In this document: one piece after another, positions 1 through 6,708 of the stretch
Layout of the letters: each line of letters starts with the position of its first letter
How positions within the stretch are numbered: the stretch's first letter is position 1
Source of the DNA: Albidovulum sp.
GTDB lineage: Bacteria > Pseudomonadota > Alphaproteobacteria > Rhodobacterales > Rhodobacteraceae
Reading direction: 5' to 3'
DNA: 18,635 nt
Assembly (NCBI GenBank): GCA_030837785.1
Contig: JAUQYA010000145.1
Location: forward strand, 1 to 18,635
Program-made: the position numbers and the translations under genes
The notes under the pieces: model-generated
The model's input: only the letters and a program-made list of their open reading frames with translations
What the model was told of the DNA's origin: nothing
Databases searched by the model: none

Positions 1-27
1 GAAGGTCACCACCCCGACCCGGCGGGA

Positions 28-134
28 GCGAATGAGGCGGAGCCACGACAGTCTGTCATCTTCCGTGGTGGGTGGGGTGAAGGGGGTGGGGTAAGAAAAC
101 AAACCTTGATCCCTCGTGCCTTCGCCTCATTCGC
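28..134. repeat. 12-bp inverted repeat enclosing a G-rich run
   Basis: GCGAATGAGGCG at 28-39 is the exact reverse complement of CGCCTCATTCGC at 123-134, so the two arms could pair across an 83-base interior. The interior contains four G-runs at 70-91. No open reading frame here looks like a real gene: the minus-strand frame over 6-233 has no recognisable domain. The arms could be the ends of a small non-autonomous element or the foot of a structured transcript. The window start cuts off the left context, so the element's limits are unknown. Confidence 0.5.
70..91 (+). other. Possible G-quadruplex motif
   Basis: Four runs of three or more G (70-72, 74-77, 82-86, 88-91) are separated by loops of 1, 4 and 1 bases, which meets the usual pattern for an intramolecular quadruplex. 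It lies about 200 bases upstream of the flavoprotein gene and inside the inverted repeat 28-134. Whether it folds in the cell is unknown; G-runs are not rare in a genome this GC-rich. Confidence 0.4.
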
Positions 135-147
135 AAGGCCACCATGC

Positions 148-172
148 AACCTCAAGGTTAACCAAAGGTTAC
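148..172. promoter_or_regulatory. Tandem small palindromes with a CtrA-like TTAA-N7-TTAC
   Basis: Two abutting inverted repeats occur: AACCT-CA-AGGTT at 148-159 and AACC-AAA-GGTT at 160-170. They overlap TTAA (158-161), seven bases, and TTAC (169-172), one base away from the alphaproteobacterial CtrA consensus TTAA-N7-TTAA. The patch is AT-richer than its surroundings and lies about 120 bases upstream of the ATG at 291, a plausible place for an operator. The identity of the binding protein is inference only. Confidence 0.4.
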
Positions 173-290
173 GATTCGCGCGGGTCTCGCGGCGGCGGAT
201 TCTTTTTCCCTCTTCGGGCGGGATCACGGGCATGGCCGCCGCCGGCGGGATCGGCTATCATCCGTGCAAACGCTGCGGACGGGCGCCGGC

Positions 291-905
291 ATGGCCAGCC
301 TTCTCTATCACCAGGGCAATCGCCGCCTTCAGGACCAGTTCGCCAGCCGCCGCCTTGCCGACCGGCTGGAGCAGGTGATCCTTCGGGCCGCATTTACCGA
401 TGCGGATCGCGCGTTCATCGAGAGCGCGGAGTATTTCTTCCTGGCCACGGCCGACCGCGACGGGCGGCCGGACTGTTCGTTCAAGGGCGGCCCGCCGGGG
501 TTCGTCCGCGTGGCCGGGCCGGACCAGCTCGCCTTCCCCGACTACGACGGCAACGGCATGTTCAAGAGCCTCGGAAACATCGCGGTGAACCCGGCCGTCG
601 GCCTGCTTTTCATCGCGATGGGCGAACGGCCCGCCCGGCTGCGGGTGAACGGCACGGCCTCGGTTGCCCGCGACGACCCGCTTCTCGCCGGTTTCGCGGG
701 GGCCCAGCTCATTGTCCGGGTCCGGGCGCGGGCGGTGTTTCCGAACTGCCCACGCTACATCCCCGCCGCGGGTGCCCCGTCCCCCTACATCCCGAAGGCG
801 GCGGAGCCGCCGGTGGAACCGGCATGGAAGGGCTACGAGGATTTCCGCGACGTGGTTCCGCCCCGGGCACCGGCGCCGGCCGGGCCCGGAAAGGGCGGGG
901 GCTGA
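291..905 (+). CDS. Pyridoxamine 5'-phosphate oxidase-family flavoprotein
   Basis: A 204-residue cytoplasmic protein of the PNPOx-like split-barrel fold, which normally binds FMN or a related flavin. The stretch at residues 50-73 (LATADRDGRPDCSFKGG, then PGFVR) and FPNCPRYI at 150-157 are typical of the stand-alone branch of this family, whose substrates are mostly unknown; it is probably not the vitamin B6 oxidase itself. The chosen ATG at 291 starts directly ahead of the family-like helix; a GTG at 264 would add nine residues that show no domain. No strong Shine-Dalgarno is visible for either. The C-terminal 20 residues are a Pro/Gly/Ala-rich tail. The gene converges on tldD with 29 bases between the stops, so the two are separate transcripts. 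Confidence 0.85.
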   Translation: MASLLYHQGNRRLQDQFASRRLADRLEQVILRAAFTDADRAFIESAEYFFLATADRDGRPDCSFKGGPPGFVRVAGPDQLAFPDYDGNGMFKSLGNIAVNPAVGLLFIAMGERPARLRVNGTASVARDDPLLAGFAGAQLIVRVRARAVFPNCPRYIPAAGAPSPYIPKAAEPPVEPAWKGYEDFRDVVPPRAPAPAGPGKGGG

Positions 906-919
906 CCCCGTTCCCGGGG
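906..919. terminator. Short hairpin between convergent genes
   Basis: CCCCG (906-910), a TTCC loop and CGGGG (915-919) form a small GC hairpin immediately after the flavoprotein stop and just before the convergent tldD stop at 935. There is no T-tract, so it would be a weak intrinsic terminator at best. Its position between convergent genes makes a bidirectional role plausible. Confidence 0.35.
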
Positions 920-934
920 CCGGGTGCGCTCCCG

Positions 935-2359
935 TCACGCCGCCGAGCCGCCCACCGTCAGCCCGCCGATCAGCAGCGTCGGCTGGCCGACGCCGACCGG
1001 CACCCATTGCCCGGCCTTGCCGCAGTTGCCGATGCCGGGATCGAGCGCCATGTCGTTGCCGATGGCGCGGATGTTCCTCAAGGCCGTCGCCCCGTCGCCG
1101 ATCAGCGTCGCGCCCTTCACCGGCTCGCCGACCTTGCCGTCCTTCACCCGGTAGGCCTCGGTGCAGGAGAAGACGAACTTGCCGTTGGTGATGTCGACCT
1201 GGCCGCCGCCGAAGCCGACGGCATAGATGCCGTCCTTCACCCCGGCCACCACATCGGCCGGGTCGGCCTCGCCGCCCAGCATGTAGGTGTTGGTCATCCG
1301 CGGCATCGGCGCATGGGCATGGCTTTCGCGCCGGCCGTTGCCGGTCGGCCTGACGCCCATCAGACGGGCGTTCTGCCGGTCCTGCATGAAGCCCACGAGG
1401 ATGCCGTCCTCGATCAGCAGGGTCTTGCCCGATGGCGTTCCCTCGTCGTCGACGGTGATCGAGCCGCGCCGGTCGGGAATCGTGCCGTCGTCGAGCACCG
1501 TCACGCCCTTGGCCGCCACGCGCTGCCCCATCAGCCCGGCGAAGGCCGAGGTCTTCTTGCGGTTGAAATCGCCCTCAAGCCCGTGGCCCACCGCCTCGTG
1601 CAGCAGGATGCCGGGCCAGCCGGCGCCCAGCGCCACATCCATCACGCCCGCCGGCGCGGGCACCGCGCGCAGGTTGACGAGCGCGATCCGCAGCGCCTCG
1701 CGCGCGGTCGCCTGCCAGTGCCCCGGCGTCATCAGCGCCGCCAGCCCGGCCCGGCCGCCGCCGCCGAAGCCGCCGGATTCGCGCCGCCCGTTCGCCTCGA
1801 CGATGACCGAGACGTTGAGCCGCGCCATCGGCCGGATGTCGGACACGAGGCCGCCCTCGGGGCGCAGGATGAAGACCTCCTGCAGCGAGGCGGCGATGGT
1901 GGCGGAGACCTGCACCACGCGCGGGTCAAGCGCGCGGGCGAAGGCGTCGATCTCGCGCAGGGTCTCGACCTTCACGCCGAAGGCCGCGTCCGCCATCGGG
2001 TCGGCGTCGGTGTAGAGCTTCAGGTTGGTGCCCGGCGGCGGCGGCGCCATCGTGCCGCCGCCCGCGCCCACGGCAAGGCGCGCGGTCTCGGCCGCGCGCC
2101 TCAGCGCCGCCTCGGAAATCTCGGTCGCATGGGCATAGCCCGCGACCTCGCCGCGGATCGCGCGGAGGCCGAAGCCCTCCGAGGCGTCGTAGCTTGCGTT
2201 CCTGAGCCTTCCGTCGTCGAAGACGAGCGCCTCGGAGCGGCGCCGCTCCAGGAACAGCTCGCCATCATCCGCCCCGGCCGTCGCCTCGCGCAGAATCGCG
2301 AGCGCCCGGTCGGCGTCGAGGAGAGTCTCGAACGGGGAAAACCGCGCGTCCGTCATCAT
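935..2359 (-). CDS. tldD: TldD metalloprotease subunit
   Basis: A 474-residue protein of the TldD/PmbA family (peptidase U62), close to the usual 475-480 residues. In other bacteria TldD pairs with TldE (PmbA) to form a heterodimeric zinc protease that trims leader or unfolded peptides in the cytoplasm. The HExxxH zinc site is visible as HEAVGHGLEGD at residues 254-264, and Cys446 in GNCGK near the C terminus fits the third zinc ligand known for TldD. Gly-rich segments at 194-203 and 382-387 are also family-like. Two consecutive ATGs (2359 and 2356) are preceded by a GAAAGGG Shine-Dalgarno on the minus strand; the upstream one is used here. It is transcribed divergently from ctaC, and the FnrL-type box lies only 17-30 bases upstream of its start. 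The partner tldE is not in the window. Confidence 0.95.
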   Translation of the reverse strand: MMTDARFSPFETLLDADRALAILREATAGADDGELFLERRRSEALVFDDGRLRNASYDASEGFGLRAIRGEVAGYAHATEISEAALRRAAETARLAVGAGGGTMAPPPPGTNLKLYTDADPMADAAFGVKVETLREIDAFARALDPRVVQVSATIAASLQEVFILRPEGGLVSDIRPMARLNVSVIVEANGRRESGGFGGGGRAGLAALMTPGHWQATAREALRIALVNLRAVPAPAGVMDVALGAGWPGILLHEAVGHGLEGDFNRKKTSAFAGLMGQRVAAKGVTVLDDGTIPDRRGSITVDDEGTPSGKTLLIEDGILVGFMQDRQNARLMGVRPTGNGRRESHAHAPMPRMTNTYMLGGEADPADVVAGVKDGIYAVGFGGGQVDITNGKFVFSCTEAYRVKDGKVGEPVKGATLIGDGATALRNIRAIGNDMALDPGIGNCGKAGQWVPVGVGQPTLLIGGLTVGGSAA

Positions 2360-2375
2360 CGTCGCCCTTTCGTCC

Positions 2376-2389
2376 TTGATCTAAGTCAA
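2376..2389. promoter_or_regulatory. FnrL/FNR-type binding site
   Basis: TTGATCTAAGTCAA matches the FNR/FnrL palindrome TTGAT-N4-ATCAA in all but one base and equally fits TTGAC-N4-GTCAA half-sites used in Rhodobacterales. It sits in the divergent tldD-ctaC spacer, 17 bases from the tldD start and 154 bases from the ctaC start. It stands out as AT-rich in GC-rich sequence. FnrL is the oxygen-sensing iron-sulfur regulator of these bacteria, and control of an aa3 oxidase operon by oxygen would fit. Whether it activates or represses, and for which gene, cannot be read from the sequence. Confidence 0.7.
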
Positions 2390-2401
2390 AAAGCGTCCCC
2401 A

Positions 2402-2425
2402 TGTCGCAGGGTTTCGCTTGTCGCA
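2402..2425. promoter_or_regulatory. TGTCGCA direct repeat in the ctaC upstream region
   Basis: TGTCGCA occurs at 2402-2408 and again at 2419-2425, 17 bases apart. Read on the minus strand each is TGCGACA, which resembles the half-site I recall for the redox response regulator RegA/PrrA (YGCGRCR). The repeat lies directly upstream of the likely -10 element of ctaC. The assignment to PrrA is inference. Confidence 0.4.
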
Positions 2426-2432
2426 CCGCCTC

Positions 2433-2438
2433 TAATAT
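2433..2438 (+). promoter_or_regulatory. Possible -10 element for the cta operon
   Basis: TAATAT matches the sigma-70 -10 consensus in five of six positions and is one of few AT-rich hexamers in the spacer. No good -35 hexamer is found 16-18 bases upstream (the sequence there is GGTTTC-like), which would fit a promoter depending on an activator. If transcription starts near 2445, the FnrL box would be centred at about -62. Confidence 0.4.
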
Positions 2439-2465
2439 GATTTTACGGAACCCGGATACAACCGG

Positions 2466-2492
2466 CCGGCCCGAAACGGGTTTCGGGGCCGG
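2466..2492 (+). other. Stem-loop in the ctaC leader
   Basis: CCGGCC-CGAAAC (2466-2477) can pair with GTTTCG-GGCCGG (2480-2485 and 2487-2492) with a single bulged G at 2486 and a very short loop, giving a stem of about 12 base pairs. It lies 50 bases upstream of the ctaC ATG and downstream of the proposed -10 element, so it would be in the 5' untranslated region. It could stabilise the message or attenuate transcription; no T-tract follows. Confidence 0.5.
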
Positions 2493-2542
2493 GCGGGGCT
2501 GAAAGCGGCACGAAGAAGCCGCGGCACGAACGGGAACACGAC

Positions 2543-3406
2543 ATGCGTTTTGCGACCTTCCTTTCCGGCCTCGGGGCCAGCATCACCACAAGCCTCATCG
2601 CCGCCTCCGCCTGGGCCCAGGACGGGATCGCCGGGCTCGAGACCGTGGGCAGGCCGCACGCCGAGGGCATCGGCTTCCAGCCTGCCGCGACCGAACTGGC
2701 CCGCGACCAGCAGTGGCTCGACCACATGCTTCTCTGGCTCTGCGCCGCCGTCGTGGCGCTGGTGACGGTGTTGCTCCTTGTCGTGATCTTCCGCTTCAAC
2801 AGCCGCGCCAACCCGACGCCGGCGAAGTTCAGCCACAATACCCCGATCGAGGTGACCTGGACGCTGGTGCCGATCCTGATTCTCGTCGTGCTCGGCTCGT
2901 TCTCGCTGCCGACGCTCTTCAAGCAGCAGGAGATCCCGGCGGGCGACGTGGTGATCAAGGCGACGGGCAACCAGTGGTTCTGGTCCTACGAATACCCCGA
3001 CCAGGGCATCGCCTTCGATTCATTCCTGCTGGGCCGCGACCAGCTCGAGGCGGCCGGCTATGCGCCGGACGAATACCTCTTGGCCACCGACAACGCCGTG
3101 GTGGTTCCGGTGAACAAGACCATCGTCGTTCAGGTGACCGGCGCCGACGTGATCCATTCCTGGACCGTTCCGGCCTTTGCCGTGAAGCAGGACGGCGTGC
3201 CGGGCCGCATCGCCCAGCTCTGGTTCAAGGCCGAACGCGAGGGTGTCTACTTCGGCCAGTGTTCGGAGCTTTGCGGCAAGGATCACGCCTACATGCCGAT
3301 CACCGTCAAGGTCGTCAGCCAGGAGGTCTATGACGACTGGGTCGCGCGCACCAGGACGGCCGGTCTCGGGATCTCGGCCCCGGTCAGGGTCGCGTCGGCC
3401 GACTGA
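2543..3406 (+). CDS. ctaC: Cytochrome c oxidase subunit II
   Basis: A 287-residue precursor of the CuA-bearing subunit of an aa3-type oxidase, which takes electrons from cytochrome c on the periplasmic side. A signal peptide spans residues 1-25 with a likely cut after ASAWA, before QDG. Two membrane helices lie at about 62-84 and 103-124. The CuA ligands are all visible: His205 (VIHSW), Cys240, Glu242, Cys244, His248 and Met251 in GQCSELCGKDHAYM. Spacing of 35 residues between the first His and first Cys is the same as in the Paracoccus protein. The aromatic stretch NQWFWSYEYPD (143-153) holds Trp145, the expected electron entry site. The start is the only one giving a complete signal peptide; the Shine-Dalgarno (CGGGAA) is weak. 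It heads the cta operon, 52 bases before ctaB. Confidence 0.97.
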   Translation: MRFATFLSGLGASITTSLIAASAWAQDGIAGLETVGRPHAEGIGFQPAATELARDQQWLDHMLLWLCAAVVALVTVLLLVVIFRFNSRANPTPAKFSHNTPIEVTWTLVPILILVVLGSFSLPTLFKQQEIPAGDVVIKATGNQWFWSYEYPDQGIAFDSFLLGRDQLEAAGYAPDEYLLATDNAVVVPVNKTIVVQVTGADVIHSWTVPAFAVKQDGVPGRIAQLWFKAEREGVYFGQCSELCGKDHAYMPITVKVVSQEVYDDWVARTRTAGLGISAPVRVASAD

Positions 3407-3458
3407 GGCCAGGTGCGGCGGGGCACGGCCCTGCCGCGCCGGAGGGAGGACCCGAGAC

Positions 3459-4391
3459 ATGAGCGACCTGAGCGCCATCGACCATACGCCGGAAGCCAGC
3501 TTCGGCGATTACGTGCAGCTTCTGAAGCCGCGCGTGATGTCGCTTGTCGTGTTTACCGCGATGGTCGGGCTGATCGTCGCGCCGGTTCCGGTCCATCCCT
3601 TCGTCGCCTTCACCGCGATCCTGTTCATCGCGCTCGGCGGCGGCGCCTCGGGCGCGCTCAACATGTGGTATGATGCCGACATCGACCGGGTGATGCGGCG
3701 CACCGCCACGCGCCCGATCCCCGCCGGACGGGTGAGCGAGGCTGACGCTCTGGCACTCGGCCTGGCGCTTTCGGTCCTCTCCTGCGTGATGCTCGGGCTC
3801 GCCGCCAACTGGTTCGCGGCCGGCTTCCTCGCCTTCACGATCTTCTTCTACGTCGTCGTCTACACGATCTGGCTGAAGCGCTCGACGCCGCAGAACATCG
3901 TCATCGGCGGGGCGGCCGGGGCCTTTCCGCCGATGATCGGCTGGGCCGTCGCCACCGGTGGCGTCAGCGTCGAGAGCCTGCTGATGTTCGCGCTGGTCTT
4001 CATGTGGACGCCGCCGCATTTCTGGGCGCTGGCGCTGTTCATGAAGGACGACTATTCGAAGGCCGGCGTGCCGATGCTGACCGTCACCCACGGGCGCGCC
4101 GCGACGCGCAGGCATATCCTCGTCTACACCATCCTGCTCGCCCCCTTCGCGGTTGCGCTGGCGTTGTCGTCGGTCGGCGGGCCGGTGGTGCTGGCGACGG
4201 CGATCGCGCTCAACGCGTTTTTCATCGGCGGGGCGTGGCGGATCGCGCGGCGCGACGAGGTCGCGGCAGAGGCCGACAGGTACAAGGCCGAAAAGGCCTT
4301 CTTCCGCTTTTCGCTGGCCTATCTCTTCCTGCATTTCGGCGCGCTTCTGGTGGAACGCAGCCTGATGGCCTTCGGACTGGGGGGCTGGTGA
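3459..4391 (+). CDS. ctaB: Protoheme IX farnesyltransferase (heme O synthase)
   Basis: A 310-residue polytopic inner-membrane prenyltransferase of the UbiA superfamily that adds a farnesyl group to heme b to make heme O, the precursor of heme A for the oxidase. The first Asp-rich motif is NMWYDADIDRVM at residues 68-79, followed by RTATRPIPAGR (81-91). The segment WLKRSTPQN (138-146) and the second acidic motif KDDYSKAGVPML (196-207) are family hallmarks. About eight or nine hydrophobic segments can be counted. The frame stays open far upstream, but the ATG at 3459 is preceded at 3441-3450 by GGAGGGAGGA, an excellent ribosome site, and gives the normal family length. Its TGA overlaps the ATG of the following small gene. 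Confidence 0.97.
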   Translation: MSDLSAIDHTPEASFGDYVQLLKPRVMSLVVFTAMVGLIVAPVPVHPFVAFTAILFIALGGGASGALNMWYDADIDRVMRRTATRPIPAGRVSEADALALGLALSVLSCVMLGLAANWFAAGFLAFTIFFYVVVYTIWLKRSTPQNIVIGGAAGAFPPMIGWAVATGGVSVESLLMFALVFMWTPPHFWALALFMKDDYSKAGVPMLTVTHGRAATRRHILVYTILLAPFAVALALSSVGGPVVLATAIALNAFFIGGAWRIARRDEVAAEADRYKAEKAFFRFSLAYLFLHFGALLVERSLMAFGLGGW

Positions 4392-4555
4392 TGGCGATCC
4401 ATCCCGAACACGAGCTCCACGCCCGCCGCCGCGGCCGCAACCTCGGCCTCGGCCTGGTCCTCGGTGCCTTCGCGGCGCTGATCTTCGGCCTTTCGGTGGT
4501 GAAGATCTCGTACCTTCAGGAAGGCAGGCTGCCCGCCGCGGAGGCCGGGCCATGA
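4391..4555 (+). CDS. Small single-span membrane protein of the cta operon
   Basis: A 54-residue ORF whose ATG overlaps the ctaB stop (TGATG) and whose own TGA overlaps the ctaG start (ATGA), so translational coupling on both sides argues strongly that it is real. The N terminus is charged (EHELHARRRGRN, about residues 6-17). One hydrophobic helix follows at about 18-38, then a short tail, consistent with N-inside topology. A small ORF at this place is, as far as I recall, usual in cta operons of Rhodobacterales and is sometimes labelled a cytochrome oxidase assembly protein (CoxF-like). No catalytic or metal-binding residues are visible (no Cys). A role in assembly or stability of the oxidase is inferred from context only. 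Confidence 0.85.
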   Translation: MAIHPEHELHARRRGRNLGLGLVLGAFAALIFGLSVVKISYLQEGRLPAAEAGP

Positions 4556-5130
4556 AGCGGCTTCAGGGCAACAGCCGGACCGCGGCGATGCTGGTGGGCG
4601 TCGTCCTGACGATGGGCGCGGCCGCCTGGGCGGCGGTGCCGTTCTATTCCTGGTTCTGCCGCGTCACCGGCTACGGCGGCACCCCGGGCGTGCGGGCCGA
4701 AAACGATACAAAAGTCGTGGACGAATGGGTGACGGTGCGGTTCGATGCCAACACCGACCGCGGCATGCCGTGGGAATTCCGCCCGCTCCAGAACGAGATG
4801 CGGCTGAGGATCGGCGAGACCGGGCTGGCCTTCTACGAGGCCCACAACCCGACCGACAAGACGGTTGCGGGCACCGCCGCCTACAACGTCGCCCCCGACC
4901 TCGCCGGCTACTACTTCACCAAGATCCAGTGCTTCTGCTTCACCGAGCAGGTGCTGAAACCCGGCGAGCGGGTGGAAATGCCGGTCGTCTTCTTCGTCGA
5001 TCCGCAACTGCTCGACGACCCCGATGCGGGCGGTATCCGCAACATCACGCTCAGCTATACCTTCTACCAGACCGAACTGCCCGAGAAGCAGGCGACGCTT
5101 TCGCCCGCCACCCGGGCCAGCTACAACTGA
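4552..5130 (+). CDS. ctaG: Cytochrome c oxidase assembly protein CtaG (Cox11)
   Basis: A 192-residue Cox11-family protein that delivers copper to the CuB site of subunit I. It has a short cytoplasmic N terminus, one membrane anchor at about residues 11-29 and a periplasmic immunoglobulin-like domain. The copper-binding pair is visible as Cys127 and Cys129 in KIQCFCFTEQ, and the third conserved Cys is Cys36 in FYSWFCRVTGYGG. MPVVFFVDP (143-151) and ITLSYTFY (165-172) are also conserved in the family. The start overlaps the stop of the preceding small gene. The alternating use of ctaB, small ORF and ctaG with overlaps suggests coupled synthesis of heme and copper supply for the same enzyme. Confidence 0.97.
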   Translation: MKRLQGNSRTAAMLVGVVLTMGAAAWAAVPFYSWFCRVTGYGGTPGVRAENDTKVVDEWVTVRFDANTDRGMPWEFRPLQNEMRLRIGETGLAFYEAHNPTDKTVAGTAAYNVAPDLAGYYFTKIQCFCFTEQVLKPGERVEMPVVFFVDPQLLDDPDAGGIRNITLSYTFYQTELPEKQATLSPATRASYN

Positions 5131-5151
5131 GGCCCAAGCAGGGAAACTGAC

Positions 5152-5967
5152 ATGGCGCACGCAAAGAACCACGACTACCACATCCTTCCGCCCTCGCTCT
5201 GGCCGCTCCTCGGCGCCGTCGGCGGTTTCACGATGCTGTTCGGCATGGTGCTCTGGGTCTCGCCGCAGGTGGAGAACAACCAGCCCTACGTCTTCGCCGC
5301 CGGCGTCGCGCTGGTGCTCTACGTCATGTATGGCTGGTGGTCGGACGTCGTCCGCGAAGGCAACGCCGGCGACCACAAGCCGGTCGTCCGCATCGGCCTG
5401 CGCTACGGCATGATCCTCTTCATCATGTCCGAGGTGATGTTCTTCTCGGCCTGGTTCTGGACCTTCTTCAAGCACGCGCTCTATCCGATGGGGCCGATGA
5501 GCCCGCTGAAGGACGGTGTCTGGCCGCCCGAGGGCATCCAGACCTTCGATCCCTGGCACCTGCCGCTGATCAACACGCTGATCCTCCTGTGCTCGGGGGC
5601 GGCGGTGACCTGGGCGCACCATGCGCTGGTGCACGAGAACAACCGCAAGGATCTGGTCAACGGGCTGGCGCTCGGCGCGGCGCTCGGCGTGCTCTTCACC
5701 TTCTTCCAAGCCTACGAATACAGCCACGCCGCCTTCGGCTTCGCGGGCAACATCTACGGCGCCTCGTTCTTCATGGCGACCGGCTTCCACGGCGCCCATG
5801 TCATCATCGGGTCGATCTTCCTTCTGGTCTGCATGTTCCGGGCGATGAAGGGCGATTTCACGCCCCAACAGCATGTCGGCTTCGAGGCCGCCGCCTGGTA
5901 CTGGCACTTCGTCGACGTGGTCTGGCTGTTCCTCTTCGCCTCGATCTACATCTGGGGCAGCGCCTGA
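5152..5967 (+). CDS. ctaE: Cytochrome c oxidase subunit III
   Basis: A 271-residue integral membrane protein, the third core subunit of the aa3 oxidase, which stabilises subunit I and its proton uptake. Seven hydrophobic helices are recognisable. Family landmarks are HDYHILPPSLWP near the N terminus, SEVMFFSAWFW (93-103) with the conserved Glu94, TFFQAYEY (183-190), GFHGAHVIIG (211-220) and HVGFEAAAWYWHFVDVVW (241-258). AGGGA (5140-5144) lies seven bases before the ATG. It follows ctaG by 21 bases. No subunit I gene is found on either side, so ctaD must be elsewhere in the genome, as in Paracoccus and other relatives. Confidence 0.97.
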   Translation: MAHAKNHDYHILPPSLWPLLGAVGGFTMLFGMVLWVSPQVENNQPYVFAAGVALVLYVMYGWWSDVVREGNAGDHKPVVRIGLRYGMILFIMSEVMFFSAWFWTFFKHALYPMGPMSPLKDGVWPPEGIQTFDPWHLPLINTLILLCSGAAVTWAHHALVHENNRKDLVNGLALGAALGVLFTFFQAYEYSHAAFGFAGNIYGASFFMATGFHGAHVIIGSIFLLVCMFRAMKGDFTPQQHVGFEAAAWYWHFVDVVWLFLFASIYIWGSA

Positions 5968-6017
5968 CCGGACGGGCAGGGGCGGGGCATCGCTCCGCGC
6001 CTGTCCCCGAGGCGCCG

Positions 6018-6698
6018 ATGCGGCGGTTTCTCTTCCTTCTGATCATGGGCGCGGGGGGGCTTGCCGTGCTTCTGTCGCTCGGCCTCTGGCAGGTCCGCCG
6101 GCTGCACTGGAAGGAGGCGGTCCTCGCCGCGATCGAGGCGCAGATCGCCGCGCCCCCGGTGGCGCTCGACTCGCTTCCCGCCCCGGACCGCTCGCGCGAT
6201 CTCTACCGCCCCGTCACCGTCTCCGGCCGCACCACCGGGAGCGAGGCGCTGGTGCTGTCGGGGCGCTGGGGCGAGGGGGCCGGGTTCGAGGTGATCTCGG
6301 CCTTCGAGACCGACGCCGGCCGCCGCATCCTGATCGACCGCGGTTTCGTGCCCGAGGCCGGGCGTGACGGCCCGCGGCCTCCGGTCGCCCTGACCGTCAC
6401 CGGCAACCTGCACTGGCCGGACGAGGCCGACGCCTTCACCCCGCCGCCCGATCCGGCCGCCGGCCTCTGGTTCGCCCGCGACGTGCCGACGCTGGCCGCA
6501 GCACTCGGGACCGAGCCGGTGATGGTCGTGGCGCGGGCGGTGAAGGGAGAGGAGCAGGGTGTCGTGCCGGTGCCGGTCGATGCCTCGGCCATACCGAACG
6601 ACCATCGCCAGTATGCGATCACCTGGTTTTCCCTCGCCGCGGTCTGGGCGGGGATGACAGTCTTCTTTCTGTGGCGTATCAGGCGGCGTGGAAACTGA
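6018..6698 (+). CDS. SURF1 family oxidase assembly protein
   Basis: A 226-residue Surf1-type protein. In Paracoccus and Rhodobacter relatives Surf1 proteins help bring heme a to subunit I of aa3 oxidases. The protein has the expected two-helix topology: helix one at about residues 5-24 and helix two at about 201-220, with a periplasmic domain between. LGLWQVRRLHWK (21-32) and NDHRQYAITWF (194-204) are family signatures. The frame is open further upstream, but the ATG at 6018 has GAGG five bases before it and starts right at the first membrane helix. The gene is 50 bases after ctaE and 10 bases before thrC. The symbol surf1 or shy1 is used for orthologues. Confidence 0.93.
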   Translation: MRRFLFLLIMGAGGLAVLLSLGLWQVRRLHWKEAVLAAIEAQIAAPPVALDSLPAPDRSRDLYRPVTVSGRTTGSEALVLSGRWGEGAGFEVISAFETDAGRRILIDRGFVPEAGRDGPRPPVALTVTGNLHWPDEADAFTPPPDPAAGLWFARDVPTLAAALGTEPVMVVARAVKGEEQGVVPVPVDASAIPNDHRQYAITWFSLAAVWAGMTVFFLWRIRRRGN

Positions 6699-6708
6699 AG
6701 GACGACCC

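Noticed and set aside
623..632. Loss of a key residue in EI-Ntr because of SIGGNDL in protein residues 623-632.
   Set aside because: The Thr position is variable in alphaproteobacterial EI-Ntr; catalytic His362 and Cys675 and the PEP-binding arginines are intact, so inactivation is not supported. Coordinates here are residues of the ptsP product, not bases.
116..2440. A 774-codon open frame on the plus strand across the flavoprotein and tldD genes.
   Set aside because: It is an artefact of high GC: the translation is Arg/Ala/Pro/Gly-rich without any domain, and both overlapped genes have clear family motifs in other frames.
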